The translations under genes and the position numbers were made by a program. A DNA stretch of 64,000 bases from CAWJPW01 sp963844845 (GTDB lineage: Bacteria > Acidobacteriota > Thermoanaerobaculia > Thermoanaerobaculales > Sulfomarinibacteraceae). Below, piece after piece: positions 25,972 to 34,113 of the stretch. Where the stretch lies: the NCBI GenBank assembly GCA_963844845.1, contig CAWJPW010000011.1:744001-808000 (forward strand), written 5' to 3'. The notes under the pieces were generated by a model. The model worked only from the letters and a program-made list of their open reading frames with translations. It made no database searches and was not told where the DNA came from. The stretch's first letter is position 1. Each line of letters begins with the position of its first letter.

Positions 25972-26538
25972 CTACTTGCCTTCCTTGTAGATGAAGGTCT
26001 GCTGCGTGAATCGGGCGCTGATGGTGTAGTCCTCGTTCCCTTTACCACGCATCGCTGTGATGTCCAGCTGCCCGACGTTGATGATGCGGGAAAAACGGCT
26101 CAGCCGGTCGAAGAAGAGGCCCAGCTCGTGGTAGGTGCCGCGGAGCTCCACCTGAATCGGCCACTCCCAGTAGAAGTCGCGGTCGATAAACTTCTGGGGC
26201 ACGAAGCGGATCAGCTCGAAGCGACCGATCTCGGTGAGCTGCTTGAGCTTCTTGAGCAAATTGTCAGTCTCCCGCCGGGTTGGCAGGATCTTGCGCAGGC
26301 GATCCATCTCGAGCTCGAGGTTGCGGATCTCCTCCTCGAGCTTGGGCATGTCGCGCTGCGCCGCCCGCCCCTTCTCGATCTCGCGCTCGAGGCCGGCGAT
26401 GCTCTCGTTCAGAGTGGTGATGTCCTGCCGGATCGGCTTGAACACATAGCTATTCATCACGAAGTAGAAGACGATCCCAAGGATCAGCCCGATGATGGCC
26501 GCTACGTACCAGGGCTTCTCGTTGAGGTCAATTGCCAT
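25972..26538 (-). CDS. pilO: Type IV pilus assembly protein PilO
   Basis: Bitopic inner-membrane protein that pairs with PilN to form the alignment complex. The 188 residues have a short cytosolic N-terminus, one helix (VAAIIGLILGIVFYFVM), a heptad-rich coiled coil (about 38-90, LEREIEKGRAAQRDMPKLEE) and a ferredoxin-like periplasmic domain. The length is normal for the family. It lies 21 nt after pilN and 13 nt before pilP. Confidence 0.9.
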   Translation of the reverse strand: MAIDLNEKPWYVAAIIGLILGIVFYFVMNSYVFKPIRQDITTLNESIAGLEREIEKGRAAQRDMPKLEEEIRNLELEMDRLRKILPTRRETDNLLKKLKQLTEIGRFELIRFVPQKFIDRDFYWEWPIQVELRGTYHELGLFFDRLSRFSRIINVGQLDITAMRGKGNEDYTISARFTQQTFIYKEGK

Positions 26539-26559
26539 GGCTCGTCTCCTCGCGTCCCA

Positions 26560-27159
26560 TCAGGCCCCCGGGCCCGAACCCTGCGTCGCCTCGATGTCCG
26601 GCGGGCTGTAGGTGAAGACGCAGGTCAACTGGAAGGTGTACGTGTCCTGACCTCCCCGGGTGAGGCTGACCAGGGCCGGCTCCTGGAAGAACGGTGATGC
26701 GTCGAGGTTCGAGATGTAGTTGGCGACGGCGTTCTCGTCCATGGCGGTTCCGTTGAGGGTCACCACGTTGCCGCTCACCGACATGCGGTTGAGCCAGATC
26801 AGGTCGGGAAGCGCCCGCGACACCTCGTCCATGATGCGCACCGGCCCGTGCTGGTTCTTCTTGAGCTCCTCGATGATGCTGATGCGGTGCTTGAGGGTGT
26901 CGCGCTTGGTCTCCAGCTCCTTGACCTTGTCGATGAAGACCTGGAGGCGGTCACGCTCGCGTCGCAGCTCGCCCTCGTGCGCCTGGCGCTCGCTGCGCGC
27001 CGTGCTCAGTAGGTACCAGTTCGCGCCCACCCCCACCACGGCGATGCCCAACATGACGAGCAGGATGATGTCGCCCTGCTTGGCTCCCAAGGAGATGGCG
27101 GGGCGCCTGCGCTTGGTCGCCTGAGGCGTCGCTTCCGCGAGGAGGTTGATCTTGATCAT
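26560..27159 (-). CDS. pilN: Type IV pilus assembly protein PilN
   Basis: Bitopic inner-membrane partner of PilO; its cytosolic tail binds PilM. The 199 residues begin with the conserved MIKINLLAE, which docks into the PilM cleft. A transmembrane helix follows (IILLVMLGIAVVGVGANWYLL), then a coiled coil (RRERDRLQVFIDKVKELE) and a periplasmic alpha/beta domain including LPDLIWLNRMSVSGNVVTLNG. It starts four nt after pilM. Confidence 0.93.
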   Translation of the reverse strand: MIKINLLAEATPQATKRRRPAISLGAKQGDIILLVMLGIAVVGVGANWYLLSTARSERQAHEGELRRERDRLQVFIDKVKELETKRDTLKHRISIIEELKKNQHGPVRIMDEVSRALPDLIWLNRMSVSGNVVTLNGTAMDENAVANYISNLDASPFFQEPALVSLTRGGQDTYTFQLTCVFTYSPPDIEATQGSGPGA

Positions 27160-27163
27160 GGCG

Positions 27164-28213
27164 TCAGTCTCCCGCCGTCCGCACGGCCAAGCCCACCGCG
27201 ACCGCCATGGAAGGGGCGTGGCGGTTGATCCACTCCGGATCGAAGTCGGACTCGCTGTAGCGAATGTTCCGGAACGGGTTCAAGACCTCCACGGGAACCT
27301 GGAAGCGGTCCTTGATCACCTGATCGAGGTTGAGCACCTGGGCGCTGCCGCCGGCCAGGACCACTTTGTCGAGGCGATCCACCGACGAGGTGGCCACAAA
27401 GAAGTCGAACGTCTTCTGTAGCTCCGCCGCGAGATCTTCGGAAACGCTGTTGAGCACCCCCACCACCTGCTGAATGGTGGTGTCGCCCAGGCGCTCGCCC
27501 TGCTTGAGGCGCTCGCCGTCCTCGCGGGGGAGGCTCAGCTCGCGCTGAATCGCCTCGGTGTACTGATCGCCGCCGAAGGCCACATCGCGCCAGAAGATCG
27601 AGGTGCCGCGGTTGAGAACGTTGATGTTCATCACCGAAGCACCCACGTTGACAAGGGCGACCGTACCCTCGTCGCTGCCGTAGTTGGCCTCGTAGGCGTT
27701 CTGCAAGGCAAAAACGTCGACGTCGACGAGCACCGGATCACGACCGGCTTGGACGATCACGGAGGTGTAGTCGGCGATGCGGTCGCGCTTCACCGCCACC
27801 AGGAGGACGTCCATGGTGTCGCCGACGGCCTCCTCGAGGACCACGTAGTCGAGGTTGACGTCGTTGATATCGAACGGAATGTACTGCTCCGCCTCCCACT
27901 GGATCGACTCCGCCAGCTCCGCCTCGGTCATGGCCGGGAGCTGGATCTTTTTGATGATGACGGAGTGGCCCGAAAGCGAGGTGCCGAAGCCCTGGTTCTT
28001 GACGCCGTTGTCGGCGATGAGGCGTGACAGCGCCTCGACCACCAGAGAGGAGTCCATGATGGCGCCGTCGACGATGGCCTCTGGAGAGAGCTCAGCCGTT
28101 GCCGCGTGAAGGAGCTGGAATTCGCCGTTCTTCAGCGGCTTCAGTTCCACCAGTTTGATCGCCGAAGAGCCGATGTCACAGCCAACGACTTGCTTTTTCC
28201 GTTTTCCAAACAC
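27164..28213 (-). CDS. pilM: Type IV pilus assembly ATPase-like protein PilM
   Basis: Cytosolic actin/FtsA-fold protein that recruits PilN and connects it to the pilus motor. The 349 residues show the nucleotide-binding loop VGCDIGSSAIKLVELK, the phosphate-2 region ALVNVGASVMNINVLNRG and the adenosine motif VVLAGGSAQVLNLD. The GTG at 28213 is preferred because it gives the usual N-terminus (VFGKRKKQVVGCDIG) and GAAGGTG lies just upstream. The longer frame to 28279 adds an unlikely Cys-rich extension. It is the first gene of pilMNOPQ. Confidence 0.92.
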   Translation of the reverse strand: MFGKRKKQVVGCDIGSSAIKLVELKPLKNGEFQLLHAATAELSPEAIVDGAIMDSSLVVEALSRLIADNGVKNQGFGTSLSGHSVIIKKIQLPAMTEAELAESIQWEAEQYIPFDINDVNLDYVVLEEAVGDTMDVLLVAVKRDRIADYTSVIVQAGRDPVLVDVDVFALQNAYEANYGSDEGTVALVNVGASVMNINVLNRGTSIFWRDVAFGGDQYTEAIQRELSLPREDGERLKQGERLGDTTIQQVVGVLNSVSEDLAAELQKTFDFFVATSSVDRLDKVVLAGGSAQVLNLDQVIKDRFQVPVEVLNPFRNIRYSESDFDPEWINRHAPSMAVAVGLAVRTAGD

Positions 28214-28270
28214 GGCTACACCTTCATCGCAGAAGTTTTGCCAAAGTTCGCCATAACGCCTCTGTTCGCA

Positions 28271-28299
28271 GGCTAGCAAAGGGCGTATCTAACTGTCAA
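28271..28299 (-). promoter_or_regulatory. Candidate sigma-70 type promoter of the pil operon
   Basis: On the minus strand TTGACA (28294-28299) is followed after exactly 17 nt by CTAGCC (28271-28276), about 58 nt upstream of the pilM GTG. The -35 is perfect and the -10 is weak. A weaker GG-N10-GC match (28229-28243) lies closer, but would start transcription almost on the ribosome-binding site. Confidence 0.45.
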
Positions 28300-28340
28300 G
28301 GAGAGAGCAAGACGAGGAGGGCTCCGTCGCACCCTCCCAC

Positions 28341-28369
28341 TTGCAATGACGACGCGCGTATGGTATTCA
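28341..28369 (+). promoter_or_regulatory. Candidate promoter of rpmB
   Basis: TTGCAA (28341-28346), a 17-nt spacer and TATTCA (28364-28369) lie about 40 nt before the rpmB ATG. The transcript would begin near a short hairpin (ACCCC at 28375 pairing with GGGGT at 28388), followed by the ribosome site TGAGGAGG. Confidence 0.4.
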
Positions 28370-28409
28370 GTTCAACCCCTCGTGTGGGGGGTCTGAGGAG
28401 GATCACACG

Positions 28410-28607
28410 ATGGCGCAGCGCTGTGAAATCTGTGGCAAGGGACCAATGACTGGCAACACCGTAAGCCACGCCCACAATTTGAATAAGCGGCGTTGGTTGC
28501 CCAACTTGAAGCGCGTCCGCGCCAGTGTCGATGGGACCAACCGCTATGTGCGGGTGTGCACCCGTTGTCTCCGGTCGGGACGGGTCGTCAAGGCCCCGCG
28601 CGTGTAA
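28410..28607 (+). CDS. rpmB: 50S ribosomal protein L28
   Basis: Small basic protein of the large ribosomal subunit, 65 residues. It starts MAQRCEICGKGPMTGNTVSH and ends with VRVCTRCLRSGRVVKAP. The two CxxC pairs mark the zinc-binding (C+) form of L28. A strong TGAGGAGG precedes the ATG. It is divergent from pilM and its last 20 nt overlap, tail to tail, with the rel gene. Confidence 0.97.
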   Translation: MAQRCEICGKGPMTGNTVSHAHNLNKRRWLPNLKRVRASVDGTNRYVRVCTRCLRSGRVVKAPRV

Positions 28608-30771
28608 CCAGGCCCCGCCGTTCCACCTGGAGCATCCCCCGCACAGCGCCCAGCTTCTCGAGAATGCGCTTGAGGTGCGTTGCGTCACGCGCCCGAACTG
28701 TGATGGCGCCCACACCCGTCCCTGCCTCGTCGGTGCGCAGCTGACAGCTGACGATGTTGCTGCCCTCCCCGGCAACCACCTCGGAGATGGCGGCGAGCAT
28801 CCCCGGATTGTCGCGGAAGGTGATGTCCAGGTCCACCCGGGAGACGGCTGCACGCTGGCCCTGCGCCGCCGATGTCCATTGGACGTCGATCTCGCGCTCG
28901 GGGTGGTAGAGCAGACGCTTCACGTTGGGGCACGACCGCGAGTGCACGGCGACCCCCTTGCCGCGGGTGACGTACCCGACCACCTCTTCGCCCGGTAGGG
29001 GGTTGCAGCACTTGGCCACGTAGACCAGGAAGTCGGCGCTGCCGGTGACCTCCAACGCCGCCGCCCCGGGCGGCGCCGGTCCCCGCTCGCGCGGCTCGGC
29101 TGGTGGTGCTGAGGACGTATGCGGTTGCAGGTGCTCCACCACGAGCGACGCCTGGACCTTGCCGAATCCGATGGCCGCCAGCAGGTCCTCCTCCCTGGAG
29201 AGGCCATGCGACGCGAGGATGCGCGGCAGCTCGTCGGACTCGAGGAAGCGGCGAACGCTCCCGCCCACCCGCCGCAGCTCGCGCTCGAGGAGCTTACGGC
29301 CGCTCTCCACCGCATGGACCTTCTCCTCGCGCTTCAGCCACGAGCGGATCTTGGAGCGGGCACGGCTGGTCACCACGATGTTGAGCCAGTCGTGGTGCGG
29401 CGCCTGCTGCGCCGAGGTCGTGATCTCCACGATGTCGCCGTTCTTCAGCTGTGTCTTGAGCGGCACCCAGCGTCCGTTCACCCGCCCACCCACGCAGTGG
29501 TGCCCCACCTCGGTGTGGACGCGGTAGGCAAAGTCCAGCACCGTGGCTCCTCGGGGAAAGGAGAAGACGTCGCCCCGTGGAGTGAAGCAGTAGACCTCGT
29601 CCGGGTAGAGGTCGACCCGGAGCGAGTCGAGGAACTCGCGCGGTGACGACCCCTCGGTGGTGTCCAGCAGGCTGCGTAGCCACGCGATACGGGAGTCGGT
29701 CGCCGGTGTGAAGGAGCCCTGCTCCTTGTAGCTCCAGTGCGCGGCGATGCCGTGCTCGGCGATGACATGCATGTCCCAGGTGCGGATCTGGATCTCGAAG
29801 GGGTGCCCCTCGGGTCCGATCACCGTGGTATGCAGGGACTGGTACGCGTTGGGCTTGGGGATGGCGATGTAGTCCTTGATGCGGCCCGGGACGGGCGGCC
29901 AACGCTGGTGCAGCAGGCCGAGGGTCGCATAGCACTCGCTCACGGTGGGGACGACGATGCGAAACGCCAGGAAATCGAACACGTTGGCGACGTCGAGGCC
30001 GTCTCTGCGCAGCTTCTCCCAGATCGAGTACTGGTGCTTGATGCGCCCCTGCACCGTGCCCTGGATGCCGTTCTCCTCGAGGAGCTGGCTCAACACCTGG
30101 CGGATCTCGGCGAAACGGCGGTCGGCAACCTCGGCCCGCTCGGCGAGCGCCTGCTCGAGGCGTTCGGCTTCCTTGGGGTGAAGGTAGGAAAAGCAGAGGT
30201 CCTCGAGCTCGGACTTGATGCTGCCGATCCCGAGCCGGTTGGCGATGGGAGCGTAGATCTCCAGCGTCTCGCGCGCGATGGCGACCTGGCGGTCGCGGCG
30301 CAGGTACTTGAGCGTCCGCATGTTGTGGAGACGGTCCGCGAGCTTCACCAGGATCACGCGGACGTCGTCCACCGAAGCCAGGAGGAGCCGGCGGAAGTTC
30401 TCTGCCTTGGTCGCCTCCTGGCTCTTGAAGCTGGACTCGAAGGTCGAGATCTTGGTGAGTGCCACCACCAACCTCGTCACCTCGGAGCCGAACTCCAGCT
30501 CGAGCTCTTCGGCAGTGGCGTCGGTGTCCTCGAGGATGTCGTGCAGAAGCCCGCCGGCGATGGCGATCTCGTCCAGCTCCATGTCGGCAAGGACCCACGC
30601 CACGCTGAGCGGGTGGATGAGGTACGCCTCGCCCGAGCGGCGAATCTGACCCTGGTGCCGGTTTGCGGCGAAGATGTAGGCGTGACGCAGCAGCGCCTCA
30701 TCCAGATCCGGGCGGTAGCGCTCCACCCGGTTGAGGATGTCCTCGATGCGGATCTTGGGTGACCCACTCAT
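28588..30771 (-). CDS. rel: Bifunctional (p)ppGpp synthetase/hydrolase (Rel/SpoT family)
   Basis: Makes and degrades the alarmone (p)ppGpp in the stringent response. The 727 residues contain an HD hydrolase domain with intact HxxxHD residues (RHQGQIRR, then GLLHDILEDT) and a synthetase domain with GRIKHQYSIWEKLRRDG and FEIQIRTWDMHVIAEHGIAAHWSYK. A TGS domain (YCFTPRGDVFSFPRGATVLDF), a helical/zinc-finger-like region with CCNPLPGEEVVGYVTRGKGV and a C-terminal ACT domain follow. An intact HD motif suggests both activities, unlike E. coli RelA. A TACAAT box lies only six nt before the ATG, with no Shine-Dalgarno between. Confidence 0.95.
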   Translation of the reverse strand: MSGSPKIRIEDILNRVERYRPDLDEALLRHAYIFAANRHQGQIRRSGEAYLIHPLSVAWVLADMELDEIAIAGGLLHDILEDTDATAEELELEFGSEVTRLVVALTKISTFESSFKSQEATKAENFRRLLLASVDDVRVILVKLADRLHNMRTLKYLRRDRQVAIARETLEIYAPIANRLGIGSIKSELEDLCFSYLHPKEAERLEQALAERAEVADRRFAEIRQVLSQLLEENGIQGTVQGRIKHQYSIWEKLRRDGLDVANVFDFLAFRIVVPTVSECYATLGLLHQRWPPVPGRIKDYIAIPKPNAYQSLHTTVIGPEGHPFEIQIRTWDMHVIAEHGIAAHWSYKEQGSFTPATDSRIAWLRSLLDTTEGSSPREFLDSLRVDLYPDEVYCFTPRGDVFSFPRGATVLDFAYRVHTEVGHHCVGGRVNGRWVPLKTQLKNGDIVEITTSAQQAPHHDWLNIVVTSRARSKIRSWLKREEKVHAVESGRKLLERELRRVGGSVRRFLESDELPRILASHGLSREEDLLAAIGFGKVQASLVVEHLQPHTSSAPPAEPRERGPAPPGAAALEVTGSADFLVYVAKCCNPLPGEEVVGYVTRGKGVAVHSRSCPNVKRLLYHPEREIDVQWTSAAQGQRAAVSRVDLDITFRDNPGMLAAISEVVAGEGSNIVSCQLRTDEAGTGVGAITVRARDATHLKRILEKLGAVRGMLQVERRGLVTRAGP

Positions 30772-30777
30772 CAGAGT

Positions 30778-30783
30778 ATTGTA
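30778..30783 (-). promoter_or_regulatory. TACAAT -10 box six nt before the rel start codon
   Basis: On the minus strand TACAAT, six bases (ACTCTG), then ATG. Transcription would begin at or beside the start codon, implying a leaderless rel mRNA. TTGACC lies too close (7 nt) to serve as its -35. Confidence 0.5.
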
Positions 30784-30974
30784 ACCGTTGGGTCAACGGA
30801 CACCTCACCTCCACCCCAACCTGCCCGGTCACGAGGCGATGAGGGACCGTTTCCAGCCACGCGGCGAGGGGTTGACGAGGCCGGGCGGGGACGCCGGGGT
30901 GGTCGACGGGACACGAGACGGCGGCAGACCGGGAAGCGCGAAGGCGCCCCCGAAAATCGTGATCGCAAAGCACC

Positions 30975-31004
30975 GAGCGCCCCCGGGAAGCCCCGGGGGC
31001 GCTC
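30975..31004 (-). terminator. Terminator hairpin after secF
   Basis: A perfect 13-bp GC-rich stem (30975-30987 with 30992-31004) and a 4-nt loop, 41 nt after the secF stop on the minus strand. Only a weak GCTTTGC tail follows. The rest of the 30772-31044 gap shows no gene that I can support. Confidence 0.7.
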
Positions 31005-31044
31005 GTCCATCTCTCGAGATTCGTCCGCTCTCGTCGTCCTCGTC

Positions 31045-32229
31045 TCAGCGGCGCTTGCTGCGACCGTGGCGGCGCCTGGAGCGCAGGGCCGCGAGCTGGC
31101 GCGTCATCCCCAGGGCCACCGGCGACGCGACGAACACCGAGGAGTAGGTACCGACGATGATGCCCACCAGGAGCACGAACGCAAAGGTGTTAATGACGTC
31201 GCCGCCGAACAGGTAAAGGGATATCACCACCATCAGGGTGGTACCCGAGGTCATGATGGTGCGCGACAGGGTCTGGTTGATGGACAGGTCCATCAGATCT
31301 TGCAGCCCCACACCACGCTTGATCCGCAGGTTTTCGCGCACCCGGTCGAAGACCACCACCGTGTCGTTCACCGAGTAGCCCACCAGGGTGAGGAGGGCCG
31401 CGATCGTGGGGAGGTTGATCTCCCTCTGAGTCAGCGCCAGTGCCCCCAGAGTGATGAGCACGTCGTGGAAGAGGGCGACCACCGCACCGATGCCGTAGGG
31501 CAGCTGGAAGCGGATCCAGATATACACGAGCATGCCCAGAAGCGAGAAGACGATGGCCAGCTGCGCCTTCTCGCGCAGGTCGGCGCCCACCGCCGGGCCC
31601 ACGCTCTCCGCGCCCAGCAGGGAGAACACCCCCGCGGCGGAGTGGTCGGTGAGCCATGAGCGCACCGGCTGGCTCAGCGCCGTGACCTGGTCGAGCTCAC
31701 TCACCGAGTCGAAGATGCCGTTCTGCTTGCGATAGCCCATGACCGCCTCGGCCGCCGGAGCATAGTGCTCCTCCCGGGCCTCCACGACACCGCCCACGCC
31801 GTCGGGATCGGCCTGCACCAGCAGCTCGGTGAGCTCCTTGGAGCCGCCGGTGTTGAGGTCGAAGCGGTCCTTGGGCAGGTCAGTGTTGAGGCTCTGGTGC
31901 AGAAGGTCGAGGATCGGCTGTGTGAAGTCACCCTCCCGACCTTCTGGGTTCTGCACCCGGATCATGATCTCGTGCTTCTCGGGCTCGTCGAAGCGCTGGA
32001 TCACCGGCTTGCCCACGCCGAGCCGGTCGAGGATCGAGCGCATTTGAACGAGATCCGGCGCCTCCTTGAGCTTCACCGTGACCTGGGTGCCGCCCATGAA
32101 GTCGATGCCCAGGTTGAGGTGTCCGAGGAAGACGGCCACCAGCGCGGCGGTCACCAGCAGAAGCGACACGGCGATGGCGTACCAGCGGTACGAAAGGAAC
32201 GGGAAATGGGTCTCACCGATCAGGCGCAT
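31045..32229 (-). CDS. secF: Protein translocase subunit SecF with an HhH-like insertion
   Basis: Inner-membrane partner of SecD that uses the proton motive force to complete export through SecYEG. Family marks are LGHLNLGIDFMGGTQVTVKL after the first helix, GPAVGADLREKAQLAI, VGYSVNDTVVVFDRVREN, and five later helices. The 394 residues exceed the usual 300-325. The extra part is an insertion (about 118-195) whose last third, VMGYRKQNGIFDSVSELDQV, resembles the helix-hairpin-helix units of ComEA and GspK. It starts 12 nt after secD. The C-terminus is very basic (RSRRRHGRSKRR). Confidence 0.93.
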   Translation of the reverse strand: MRLIGETHFPFLSYRWYAIAVSLLLVTAALVAVFLGHLNLGIDFMGGTQVTVKLKEAPDLVQMRSILDRLGVGKPVIQRFDEPEKHEIMIRVQNPEGREGDFTQPILDLLHQSLNTDLPKDRFDLNTGGSKELTELLVQADPDGVGGVVEAREEHYAPAAEAVMGYRKQNGIFDSVSELDQVTALSQPVRSWLTDHSAAGVFSLLGAESVGPAVGADLREKAQLAIVFSLLGMLVYIWIRFQLPYGIGAVVALFHDVLITLGALALTQREINLPTIAALLTLVGYSVNDTVVVFDRVRENLRIKRGVGLQDLMDLSINQTLSRTIMTSGTTLMVVISLYLFGGDVINTFAFVLLVGIIVGTYSSVFVASPVALGMTRQLAALRSRRRHGRSKRR

Positions 32230-32241
32230 GGCTTCCCCCGA

Positions 32242-33807
32242 CTAGATGCTCAAGCTCTCGACCCGGTCCTTGCCGGCCAGCACCAGCATGTACATGGTCC
32301 GCGACACGAACACCGCGGTGAACATGCTGGCCAGGATGCCGATGGAGAGGGTCACGGCGAAGCCCTTGACGGGCCCGGTGCCGAACTGGAAGAGGAAAAG
32401 GGCGGCGATTAGGGTCGTGAGGTTGGCGTCAAGGATGGTGCCGAAGGCACGGCCGAAACCGGTGTCGATGGCCGAGCGTACGGTCTTGCCCACCTCCAGC
32501 TCTTCGCGGATGCGCTCGAAGATGAGCACGTTGGCGTCAACCGCCATACCGATCGTGAGGATCACGCCGGCGATTCCAGGCAGAGTCAGAGTGGCACCGA
32601 AGTATGCCATCGCGCCCATCAGGATGACTAGGTTGAGGAGCAGCGCGATGTTCGCGTTGAGCCCGGAGAGCTTGTAGTAGACCATCATGAACAGCATGAC
32701 CACGATGAGGCCCGCGACCGCCGCTCGCACACCGCGGACGATGGAGTCGTGCCCCAGGGAGGGACCGACGGTGCGCTCCTCAAGGTAGGTAATCGACGCC
32801 GGCAGGGCGCCGGCACGCAGCACGAGGGCGAGATCCTCCGCCTCCTGCACCGTGAAGCTCCCTTGAATGATGCCCTCATCGCTGATCTGACCCTGAATCA
32901 CCGGGGCCGACATCACCCGGTGGTCGAGCACGATGGCCATGTGGCTGCCGATGTGGCCGCCGGTGAACGTGGAGAACTTGTCGGCTGCCGCGGCCACCAG
33001 CGAGAAGCTCACCGCCGGCTGGCCGTACTGGTCCTGGCTGCGGCGTGCCGAGCGCAGCTCACGCCCGGTGATGATGTCGGACTTGCGCACCAGGTAGTAC
33101 TCGGTGCCCACGGTCTGCCCCTCGAGGCCCTTGCGGTCACCCTGAAGTACCACGCCGTCCGCCGGCAGTGTGCCGCCCACCGAGGCGAGCAGGCTCTTGC
33201 GGTCCGGGGCTGGGCCGGCCAGCACCTCCTTGAGCTCGAGGAAAGCCGTGTTGGAGATGAGCTCCTTGACCCGGCCAGGGTCGTCGACCCCGGGCAGCTG
33301 CACGAGGATGCGATCGGACTCGATGCCCTGGCGCTGGATCACCGGCTCCGACACGCCGAACTGGTCGACGCGGTTGCGGATGGTCTGCAGCGCCTGCTTC
33401 ACCGCCATGTCCTTGATGTTGCGGACCACGTTGGCGGGCAGCGTGAAGGTCCACGACTCGGCACCCCGGGTGACCTCGTACTCCGCGAGGTACGAGCTGA
33501 TCACGTCGTTGAGCTCGGTACGGTCCACCGTGCTCGGCACCTGAACGGTGAACCGCTTGTCATCCGGCTGCACCTCCACGGTCCCGAGGGTGACGTCCTT
33601 GTCCTTGGCCTGGCTCACCAGCCGCTGGGACGCGTCGTCCAGCTCGGCCTTGACCGCGTCCTGAGTCTGCACCCGGAGCACCAGGTGGATGCCCCCGCGC
33701 AGGTCGAGGCCCAAGTGGATGCGCTTGGTCGGCGGGTACAGAGAAGCCACCGCCAACGCCACAACAACCACGATGAGGCCGATGCGCCACCACATCTTCT
33801 TGTCCAC
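32242..33807 (-). CDS. secD: Protein translocase subunit SecD
   Basis: RND-fold inner-membrane protein that pulls exported proteins into the periplasm together with SecF. The 521 residues contain the first helix, LGLDLRGGIHLVLRV, the P1 periplasmic region (FGVSEPVIQRQGIESDRILV), and the conserved LRAGALPASI and TIGMAVDANVLIFERIREEL of the membrane core. The GTG start at 33807 follows GAGGGAGG. It lies 11 nt after yajC and 12 nt before secF, in the standard yajC-secD-secF order. Confidence 0.96.
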   Translation of the reverse strand: MDKKMWWRIGLIVVVVALAVASLYPPTKRIHLGLDLRGGIHLVLRVQTQDAVKAELDDASQRLVSQAKDKDVTLGTVEVQPDDKRFTVQVPSTVDRTELNDVISSYLAEYEVTRGAESWTFTLPANVVRNIKDMAVKQALQTIRNRVDQFGVSEPVIQRQGIESDRILVQLPGVDDPGRVKELISNTAFLELKEVLAGPAPDRKSLLASVGGTLPADGVVLQGDRKGLEGQTVGTEYYLVRKSDIITGRELRSARRSQDQYGQPAVSFSLVAAAADKFSTFTGGHIGSHMAIVLDHRVMSAPVIQGQISDEGIIQGSFTVQEAEDLALVLRAGALPASITYLEERTVGPSLGHDSIVRGVRAAVAGLIVVMLFMMVYYKLSGLNANIALLLNLVILMGAMAYFGATLTLPGIAGVILTIGMAVDANVLIFERIREELEVGKTVRSAIDTGFGRAFGTILDANLTTLIAALFLFQFGTGPVKGFAVTLSIGILASMFTAVFVSRTMYMLVLAGKDRVESLSI

Positions 33808-33818
33808 CGTCGCCTCCC

Positions 33819-34109
33819 TCAGTCGGCCGCGCCTTCGCCGGAGCCGACAAGCCCGGCAACTGCGCTCTTGGCCACCCGGATCTTCGTGTTCTCGGACACC
33901 TTGAGCATCAGGGACTGATCCTCCACCCCTGCCACCGTGCCGTACAGGCCTCCGGTGGTGATCACCCGGTCCCCCTTCTTGAGGGCGGCGATCATGGCGT
34001 CCTTCTTCTTCTGCTGCCGGCGGGCGGGCAGGATCACGATGAAGTAAAACACCGCGAAGATGAGGACGAACGGCAGCAGCATGGAGAGCGGACTTGCCTG
34101 ACCCTGCAT
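33819..34109 (-). CDS. yajC: Preprotein translocase subunit YajC
   Basis: Small single-pass accessory of the SecDF complex. The 96 residues show one helix (LLPFVLIFAVFYFIVILPAR), the family motif RRQQKKKDAMIAALKKGDRV and a compact beta domain (ITTGGLYGTVAGVED). The ATG at 34109 is chosen over an in-frame GTG at 34112 because AAGGAGTG sits at the proper distance. The gene begins four nt after the tgt stop. Confidence 0.95.
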   Translation of the reverse strand: MQGQASPLSMLLPFVLIFAVFYFIVILPARRQQKKKDAMIAALKKGDRVITTGGLYGTVAGVEDQSLMLKVSENTKIRVAKSAVAGLVGSGEGAAD

Positions 34110-34113
34110 CACG

